Source: an uncultured Alistipes sp.
Lineage (GTDB): Bacteria > Bacteroidota > Bacteroidia > Bacteroidales > Rikenellaceae
Assembly (NCBI GenBank): GCA_938014215.1
Contig: CALLRW010000041.1
Coordinates: 62,001-126,000 of the forward strand
Reading direction: 5' to 3'
DNA: 64,000 nt
The notes under the pieces were generated by a model that worked only from the letters and a program-made list of their open reading frames with translations, was not told the origin of the DNA and made no database searches. The translations under genes were made by a program, and so were the position numbers. How positions within the stretch are numbered: position 1 is the stretch's first letter; every line of letters begins with the position of its first letter. Below, piece after piece: positions 58,385-64,000 of this stretch.

Positions 58385-61300
58385 TTACTCCTCCTTTTCG
58401 TTTTTAACCTCTTCGACCTCGGCGCGGACGGCACACTGCGGATCGGGGTCCAGCTCCAGCGGCTTGACCTTCTCCTGCAGCGTCTCGAAGACGATGAACA
58501 GCGTCGGTACGAGGAACAGCAGCGCCAGCGTTCCGACAATCATACCGCCGACGACACCCGAACCCAGCGTCGAGTTACCGTTGGCACCGGCTCCGTGCGA
58601 GAAGACCAGCGGGATCATACCGAAGACGCAGGTCAGCACCGTCATCAGAATAGGACGCAGACGGGCTTTGGCGGCCGATACGGCGGCCTGCGTGAGGCTC
58701 ATGCCGGCGCGGCGGCGGTCGGCGGCGTACTCCGTGATCAGGATGGCCGTCTTCGACAGCAGACCGATCAGCATGATGATACCCGTCTGGAGGTAGATGT
58801 TGTTCTCCAGTCCCATGATCTTGGCCAGCAGGAACGAACCCATCAGTCCGCACGGTACGGCCAGAATCACGGCGAACGGCAGCAGGAAGCTCTCGTAGAG
58901 GGCGCTCAGGATCAGGTAGATCAGCAGAATACAGATACCGAAGATGATGATCGAGTTGCTGCCCGTCTGGGCCTCCTCACGCGTGATGCCGTCGAATTCG
59001 TAGCCGTAACCACGGGGCAGCACCTGGGCGGCAACCTCCTCGATGGCCTTGATGGCGTCACCCGAAGAGTATCCGTCGGCGGCCGTTCCGTTCACGGCGA
59101 TCGAGTTGTAGAGGTTGAAGCGGTTGAGCACCTCCGAGCTGTAGACGCGCGTCAGATGGACGAACTGGCTCAGCGGAGCCATCTCGCCGTTGTCCGTGCG
59201 GACGAAGACGTTGTTCAGCGACTCGGTGTCGAGACGATACTTCGGATCGGCCTGGATCGTCACGTAGTACATCTTCGAGAAGCGGTTGATGTTCGAGACG
59301 TACTGACCGCCGTAGTAACCCGACAGCGTCGAGAGGATCGTCGTCGGCGATACGCCGGCACGCTTGGCCTTCGCCGCGTCAATGTCAACCATGTACTGCG
59401 GGAAGTTGATGTTGAAGGTCGAGTAGGCGCGGGCGATTTCGGGGCGCTGGTTCAGTGCGGCGATGAACTTCAGATAGACCTGGTAGAAGTCCGTCAGCTC
59501 GCCGCCTGCCTTGTCCTGCAGGTTCATCGAGAAACCGGTCGACGTACCGTAACCCGAGATCATAGGCGGTGCCACGGCGAAGAGCTGGGCATCCTTGATG
59601 TCGGCCGTGCGGGCGTAGATCTGGTTGATGACCGCATTGACCTCGTCCTCCTTCTTCGGACGCTCGTCCCAGTCCTTGAGCTTGATGATGCACATACCGT
59701 ACGACGTACCCTGACCGGCGATCATACCGTAACCGGCCACCTGCATGAAGTCGCGGATCTGCGGGATGTTCTGGATACGCGAGGAGACCTCTTTCATGAC
59801 CTTGTCGGTCTCGGTCAGCGACGATCCCGGAGCCGTAGTGACGTTGACCATGATCGTTCCCTGGTCCTCGTCGGGCACCAGACCCGTCTTCGTGGTGTTC
59901 ATCAGGACGACCAGAGCCGCGAAGGCCAGTCCGAGCGTCGCCCACATCAGCCACTTGTGCTTGATGAAGAGCATCACGCCGTGTTTGTATTTGGCGATCA
60001 GCGTGTTGAACGCCGTGTTGAATGCCTTGCGGAAACGGGCTGCGAAGTTGTCCTTCATTTCGCCGTTTTCATCGAGGTAGGGCTTCAGCAGAATGGCGCA
60101 CAGGGCCGGCGAGAGCGTCAGGGCGTTGATAGCCGAAATACCCACGGCCACGGCCATCGTGATACCGAACTGCGTGTAGAAGACGCCCGACGTACCACCC
60201 ATCATGGCCACGGGGATAAACACGGCCATGAAGACCAGCGTCGAGGTAACGATCGCCGACGTGATACCCGACATGGCGTCGATCGTGGCCATGTAGGACG
60301 ACTTGTATCCGGCGTCGAAGCGTGCCTGGACTGCCTCGACGACGATGATGGCGTCGTCGACGACCGTACCGATGGCAAGCACCAGTGCGAAGAGCGTCAG
60401 CAGGTTGATCGAGAAGCCGGCCACCGAAAGGAAGGCGAACGTACCGATCAGTGCCACGAGGATCGAGACCGTCGGCACGAGGGTCGAGCGGATATCCTGC
60501 AGGAAGACGTAGACCACGAGGATGACGAGCAGGATGGCTTCGAAGAGCGTCTTGACCACCTCCTTCATCGAGGCGTAGAGGAAGTCGTTCACACTCTGCA
60601 GGTGGGCGATGGCGACACCTTTCGGAAGTTCGGCCTCCACCTCGTCGAGCAGGGCGTTGATGTCGTTGACGACCTGCGTGGCGTTCGAGCCTGCGGTCTG
60701 GAAGATCATCGAGCTCACACCCGGGTGTCCGTTCGTATAACCCTTGTAGGAGTAGGATTCGCTGCCGAGTTCGATGTCGGCGATGTCTTTCAGCCGGAGG
60801 ACGTTGCCGTCGGCATCCGAGCGGATGACCACCTGGCCGAACTCTTCGGGGGTCTGGATACGTCCGCGGTACTTCATCGTGTACTGGAACGTATTTCCCG
60901 AGTTTTCACCCAGCGAACCCGTTGCCGATTCGATGTTCTGCTCGGCGAGGGCGGCCGTCACGTCCGAAGGGATCAGTTTGTACTGGGCCATCACGTCGGG
61001 CTTGAGCCATACGCGCATCGAGTAGTCGGCACCCAGCGTGAAGGCCTCGCCGACACCCTGGATACGCAGAATACGGGGTTCGATATTGATCTTCGAGTAG
61101 TTGGCCAGGAAGGTCTCGTCGTAGCTGTCGTCCGGACTGTACAGTGAGAAGATCTTCACCATCGAGGTCTGGCGCTTCATGGTCGTCACACCGATCTGCG
61201 TAACTTCGGAAGGCAACTGTCCGGTAGCGGTCGAGACCTTGTTCTGTACGTTCACTGCCGCCATGTCGGGGTCGGTTCCCTGACGGAAGTAGATGGAGAT

Positions 61301-61567
61301 CGAGGCGCTTCCGGCTGCGGCGCTGGAGGTGATGTAGGTCATGTCCTCTACGCCGTTGATGGCCTCCTCGAGAGGTACGACGACCGATTTCTGAATCGTC
61401 TCGGCACTTGCTCCCGGGTACGAGGCGTGCACCATGACCGTCGGGGGCGCGATGTCGGGATATTGCTCGATAGGCAGTGATGCAAGGCCGATGATGCCCG
61501 CAATCACGATGACAATGGAGATGACCGACGCCAGTACGGGTCGTTCAATAAAATGTCTGAGTGTCAT
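58385..61567 (-). CDS. RND multidrug efflux permease (AcrB-like, HAE1)
   Basis: 1060 residues. Proton-driven inner-membrane pump of the hydrophobe/amphiphile efflux family. Start MTLRHFIERPVLASVISIVIVIAG; twelve membrane segments and two large periplasmic loops. Proton-relay residues are visible: the Asp pair in LVLAIGTVVDDAIIVVEAVQ (TM4) and the Lys in GLLSKTAILITEYAADRRRAG (TM10). The C-terminus has an acidic tail (EVEEVKNEKEE). Adaptor gene 3 bp upstream, channel gene 3 bp downstream. Drug range unknown. Confidence 0.97.
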   Translation of the reverse strand: MTLRHFIERPVLASVISIVIVIAGIIGLASLPIEQYPDIAPPTVMVHASYPGASAETIQKSVVVPLEEAINGVEDMTYITSSAAAGSASISIYFRQGTDPDMAAVNVQNKVSTATGQLPSEVTQIGVTTMKRQTSMVKIFSLYSPDDSYDETFLANYSKINIEPRILRIQGVGEAFTLGADYSMRVWLKPDVMAQYKLIPSDVTAALAEQNIESATGSLGENSGNTFQYTMKYRGRIQTPEEFGQVVIRSDADGNVLRLKDIADIELGSESYSYKGYTNGHPGVSSMIFQTAGSNATQVVNDINALLDEVEAELPKGVAIAHLQSVNDFLYASMKEVVKTLFEAILLVILVVYVFLQDIRSTLVPTVSILVALIGTFAFLSVAGFSINLLTLFALVLAIGTVVDDAIIVVEAVQARFDAGYKSSYMATIDAMSGITSAIVTSTLVFMAVFIPVAMMGGTSGVFYTQFGITMAVAVGISAINALTLSPALCAILLKPYLDENGEMKDNFAARFRKAFNTAFNTLIAKYKHGVMLFIKHKWLMWATLGLAFAALVVLMNTTKTGLVPDEDQGTIMVNVTTAPGSSLTETDKVMKEVSSRIQNIPQIRDFMQVAGYGMIAGQGTSYGMCIIKLKDWDERPKKEDEVNAVINQIYARTADIKDAQLFAVAPPMISGYGTSTGFSMNLQDKAGGELTDFYQVYLKFIAALNQRPEIARAYSTFNINFPQYMVDIDAAKAKRAGVSPTTILSTLSGYYGGQYVSNINRFSKMYYVTIQADPKYRLDTESLNNVFVRTDNGEMAPLSQFVHLTRVYSSEVLNRFNLYNSIAVNGTAADGYSSGDAIKAIEEVAAQVLPRGYGYEFDGITREEAQTGSNSIIIFGICILLIYLILSALYESFLLPFAVILAVPCGLMGSFLLAKIMGLENNIYLQTGIIMLIGLLSKTAILITEYAADRRRAGMSLTQAAVSAAKARLRPILMTVLTCVFGMIPLVFSHGAGANGNSTLGSGVVGGMIVGTLALLFLVPTLFIVFETLQEKVKPLELDPDPQCAVRAEVEEVKNEKEE

Positions 61568-61570
61568 GGG

Positions 61571-62785
61571 TTATTCCTCTTTTTCGGTTTGAGTTTGAGC
61601 GGCTGCCTCTTCGCTGTTCTTCTCCTGGGCGGCCTGGGTGGTCTGGGCGGCAGCCTGGTCGGTGTTTCCGGCGGCAGCGGCGGCCTCACCCTTCGGGCGG
61701 ATCGGCGTACCCTCGCGCATCAGACCGACACCCTCGGTGACGATCACGTCGCCCGGGACCAGACCCGACTTGACGATGTATTCCTGACCGTTCGAGATCG
61801 TCTCCACGCTCAGCGGAGCCGCAACGGCCTTGCCGTCCTGAACCTTGTAGGCGAAGACCTTGTCCTGAATCTCGAACGTGGCGGCCTGCGGAACGACGAT
61901 GCAGTCCTTGAACGTATTGGTCAGCACGACGTTACCCGAGCCGCCGCTGTGGAGCAGTCCGTTGGGGTTGGGGAAGGCGGCGCGCAGCGACACGCTGCCC
62001 GTCGAGGTATCGATCACACCGCTGATCGACTCCACGCGGCCCTTCTGGTCGTACATCGAGCCGTCGTTGAGCTGCAGCTGCACGTCGGGCATGTTCTTGA
62101 TCGTCTCGTTGATCGAGCCGTAGCGGCGCGTGAGGTTGAGCAGCTGGTTTTCGGTCATCGAGAAGTAGACGTACATGGTCGAGTTGTCCGACACGGTGGT
62201 CAGCGGCTGGGGCATCGAGGCGCTCACCAGCGCTCCGACACGGTAGGGAAGCGTGCCGACCACGCCGTTCGACGGGGCCTTGACAACCGTATAGGAGAGG
62301 TTGTTGGCGGCGTTGACCTGCTGGGCCTCGGCCTGGGCGAGCTGGGCCTTGGCGGTCAGCAGGCTGTTTTCGGCGGTCGAGAGGTCGTATTGCGAAACGA
62401 CGTTGCGGGCGAAAAGTTCTTTTTTGCTGTCATAGGTAAGCTGGGCCGTAGCGACGCTGGCCTCAGCGGCGGCAACATTGGCCTCGGCGGTCTTCAGGGC
62501 AGCCTTGTAGGGGACCTGGTCGATGATGAACAGGGTCTGACCCTTCGTGACGCTCTGACCCTCGTTGACGCAGAGCTGCCAGATGGTTCCCGAAACCTGC
62601 GGATAGATATCGATATCCTGACGGCCGCGGATGGTGGCGGAGTAGTTCGTCGGGATTTCGCGGTCGGTCGAGGCGACAGTCATCACGGCGTATTCGCCTG
62701 GACCCATGGCCGTGGGGGCCTGTCCACATGCAACGGCAGCCAGGCAACTTGCCCAAACGGCCGCTTTCACAAACGTTTGCTTCAT
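61571..62785 (-). CDS. RND efflux periplasmic adaptor (AcrA-like) lipoprotein
   Basis: 404 residues. Lipobox CLAAVACGQA (Cys20). Membrane-fusion-protein plan: lipoyl halves (RGRQDIDIYPQVSGTIWQLCVNEGQSVTKGQTLFIID ... YTVVKAPSNGVVGTLPYRVGALVS) around a helical hairpin (VAAAEASVATAQLTYDSKKELFARNVVSQYDLSTAENSLL), then beta-barrel and membrane-proximal domains. The last 35 residues are an Ala/Gln/Glu-rich low-complexity tail. First gene of the efflux operon. Confidence 0.95.
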   Translation of the reverse strand: MKQTFVKAAVWASCLAAVACGQAPTAMGPGEYAVMTVASTDREIPTNYSATIRGRQDIDIYPQVSGTIWQLCVNEGQSVTKGQTLFIIDQVPYKAALKTAEANVAAAEASVATAQLTYDSKKELFARNVVSQYDLSTAENSLLTAKAQLAQAEAQQVNAANNLSYTVVKAPSNGVVGTLPYRVGALVSASMPQPLTTVSDNSTMYVYFSMTENQLLNLTRRYGSINETIKNMPDVQLQLNDGSMYDQKGRVESISGVIDTSTGSVSLRAAFPNPNGLLHSGGSGNVVLTNTFKDCIVVPQAATFEIQDKVFAYKVQDGKAVAAPLSVETISNGQEYIVKSGLVPGDVIVTEGVGLMREGTPIRPKGEAAAAAGNTDQAAAQTTQAAQEKNSEEAAAQTQTEKEE

Positions 62786-62828
62786 AACTTTCCTTTACTT
62801 ATGTTGAACTAAAAAACTTTTTCAGGTG

Positions 62829-62836
62829 CAAAAGTA
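62829..62836 (-). promoter_or_regulatory. -7 box (TACTTTTG) for the efflux operon
   Basis: Exact TAnnTTTG match on the minus strand, 43 bp before the adaptor start. It faces the araC promoter across an AT-rich divergent spacer. Confidence 0.65.
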
Positions 62837-62846
62837 TCTTAAAAAA

Positions 62847-62860
62847 GGTGCCATTATGCC
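62847..62860 (+). promoter_or_regulatory. candidate regulator site GGTGCCATTATGCC
   Basis: A 14-mer between the two divergent promoters. A 12/14 match (GGTGGCATTTTGCC) occurs at 63814-63827 just after the AraC gene, and a weaker one (GGTGCCGTTGCG) at 63890-63901 before the next promoter. Inferred operator of the AraC or TetR regulator; not proven. Confidence 0.35.
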
Positions 62861-62923
62861 TTATATTGCGAACAGTGTTGGTACATTTCGGAATAAATAT
62901 GGTGGTGTTCCCCTATTTTTCAT

Positions 62924-62931
62924 TACTTTTG
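62924..62931 (+). promoter_or_regulatory. -7 box (TACTTTTG) for the AraC gene
   Basis: Exact TAnnTTTG match 18 bp before the AraC-gene start, identical in sequence to the divergent efflux box. Confidence 0.65.
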
Positions 62932-62949
62932 TTCGAAAAAAGAAATCTT

Positions 62950-63801
62950 ATGACTCAGAACAATCCGTTAATTACCTCGGCCGAGGAGCAGTTCATTGTC
63001 GGAGAATCCGATTTTTCCTACTTCGAACAGAATGCCCATCGACTCGAAGGCTGTGCCATTCTGTTCTGCCGGGAGGGAACTGCGGAGGTGATGGTCGATC
63101 AGTGCCAGGGCCGTCTGCAGCGGAATTCGACGGTTCTGCTGCTGCCGGGAACCTATCTGCTGTTTCTCGACCGTTCGGAGGATTTTCGGGCTTCGTACTG
63201 CATCTTTTCGCGGGATCTCTTTCTGGAGGCGGCCTTCCGGCTTGATCCGGGATTTTTCGAGATCGTACACCGCAATCCCTTCTCGACGCCGCCGCAGCGG
63301 ATCGTCGACGGAACCAATATCTGGTTCCAGATGATGGCGTTCAATTACCGGGACAGGCAGAATATTTTCCGCAATACGATCGTCAAGAACCGGCTGCAGA
63401 ACGTCCTGCTGGAGATTTACGACAAGATGCAGCGTTTCGCCTCGAGACAGCCGGCGTCGTCCGATTCGACGACCCGTCAGACGGAACTGTTCCAGCGCTT
63501 TGCGGCGCTTGTTCACGAACATTGCGCCCAGGAGCGCGAGGTGGCCTTCTATGCCGATAAGCTCTGCATCTCGACGCGCTACCTCTCGACCATCGTGCGC
63601 AACGTGGCTCACACCTCGGCCAAGGAGTTCATCGACCGTTCGGTGATGCTCGAGATCCGGATGATGCTCCGCTCGACGGATCTGTCGGTGCAGGAGATCG
63701 CCTACCGGCTGAAGTTCCCGGATCAATCCTATCTCGGGCGCTTCTTCAAGAAACATGCCGGGATGTCCCCGACCGAATACCGCAATGCCAAACGGGGTTG
63801 A
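62950..63801 (+). CDS. AraC family transcriptional regulator
   Basis: 283 residues from the ATG at 62950 (MTQNNPLITSAEEQF); in-frame sequence upstream spans the promoter. N-terminal cupin-like sensing domain (GCAILFCREGTAEVMVDQ ... STVLLLPGTYLLFL). C-terminal two-helix HTH pair: EVAFYADKLCISTRYLSTIVRNVAHTSAKEFIDR and SVQEIAYRLKFPDQSYLGRFFKKHAGMSPTEYRN. It is divergent from the efflux operon, so it may regulate it. It could instead control the gene that begins beyond the right end. Confidence 0.93.
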   Translation: MTQNNPLITSAEEQFIVGESDFSYFEQNAHRLEGCAILFCREGTAEVMVDQCQGRLQRNSTVLLLPGTYLLFLDRSEDFRASYCIFSRDLFLEAAFRLDPGFFEIVHRNPFSTPPQRIVDGTNIWFQMMAFNYRDRQNIFRNTIVKNRLQNVLLEIYDKMQRFASRQPASSDSTTRQTELFQRFAALVHEHCAQEREVAFYADKLCISTRYLSTIVRNVAHTSAKEFIDRSVMLEIRMMLRSTDLSVQEIAYRLKFPDQSYLGRFFKKHAGMSPTEYRNAKRG

Positions 63802-63802
63802 C

Positions 63803-63878
63803 CGTTGCCCGAAGGTGGCATTTTGCCGCTGTCGGGACGGGTTTGGAGCCGAAATTGCAGGATTTACCTCGGGCAACG
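63803..63878. repeat. inverted repeat after the AraC gene
   Basis: CGTTGCCCGAAGGT (63803-63816) and ACCTCGGGCAACG (63866-63878) are inverted copies with one extra base. A further CGTTGC lies at 63895-63900. It could be a pair of regulator half-sites before the next promoter, or a loose terminator-like stem. Confidence 0.5.
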
Positions 63879-63901
63879 CAATAATATAAGGTGCCGTTGC
63901 G

Positions 63902-63909
63902 TATTTTTG
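63902..63909 (+). promoter_or_regulatory. -7 box (TATTTTTG) for a gene beyond the right edge
   Basis: Exact TAnnTTTG match; no start codon with a convincing frame appears before the window ends at 64000. Confidence 0.5.
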
Positions 63910-64000
63910 TGAGGAACAATCGAACCCCGCGTGTCGACCGTCGGCCCGCGGGGAGTGTGCGGCCGGAGTATCCGCAGGTCGGATCGTGTCGATTGAAGTG

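Noticed and set aside
58595..61147. 850-codon plus-strand frame within the efflux region
   Set aside because: Antisense to the RND permease gene; Asp/Val/Gly/His/Arg-rich without motifs.

Overview
The window looks like the chromosome of a high-GC member of the Bacteroidales, most likely Alistipes or a close Rikenellaceae relative. This is inference from four things: GC near 60% by eye, Bacteroidetes-type promoters (-7 box TAnnTTTG) in front of many transcription units, typical families (DUF3857 transglutaminases, FISUMP lipoprotein, BlaR1-type M56 peptidase, stand-alone TonB-plug protein, VorB-type oxidoreductase, FloA/NfeD), and weak or absent Shine-Dalgarno signals. I see no tRNA, rRNA, IS element, prophage or CRISPR array. 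Nearly all genes are chromosomal housekeeping genes.

Layout. 1-2.1 kb: 3' part of a BlaR1-like M56 peptidase gene followed by a small plug-like reading frame in another phase. 2.1-14.5 kb (minus strand): dapB, lepB, an IMPACT/YigZ gene, uvrA, an M16 peptidase, an O-methyltransferase, two DUF3857 genes and a MazG-like pyrophosphohydrolase. 14.6-22 kb: truA, lpdA, a C69 dipeptidase, a lipoprotein, a YggS-type PLP protein and proC. 22-27.4 kb (minus): yicC, gmk, nadD, ddl, DUF3109 and an M23/LysM peptidase. 27.5-31.7 kb: serC, serA, DUF1015, DUF805. 31.8-34.5 kb: a four-gene 2-oxoacid:ferredoxin oxidoreductase operon. 34.9-40.8 kb (minus): a metal ABC permease, an LptF/G permease, ribBA, fmt and a plug-only protein. 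40.8-47.6 kb: mtaB, a 4HB/HAMP-like membrane protein, trkH, a SPOR protein, nfeD, floA. 47.8-52.2 kb: an esterase, a FISUMP lipoprotein and an MFS transporter. 52.4-56.3 kb (minus): methionine operon metY-metX-hom. 56.4-62.8 kb (minus): RND efflux operon with a terminal TetR gene, and a divergent AraC regulator.

The most interesting element is the leader of the methionine operon. A promoter at 56294-56287 is followed by a 36-codon reading frame with 11 methionines, seven of them within 11 residues, then a perfect 10-bp terminator hairpin with a U run, then metY. A segment at the end of the leader frame can pair with the 5' arm of the terminator. This is the arrangement of a translation-coupled transcription attenuator that senses charged Met-tRNA. 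The leader is too short for routine gene calling and would normally be missed.

The second theme is a set of intergenic low-complexity tracts. Several 3' flanks of genes carry purine-rich, nearly stop-free, tandemly repeated DNA whose purine strand is the sense strand of the upstream gene. The repeat unit differs at every locus (10, about 13-16, 20 and about 68 bp). In one convergent region the strand bias flips in the middle. After fmt the repeats lie before the terminator and so should be transcribed. The long reading frames across these tracts are probably not genes.
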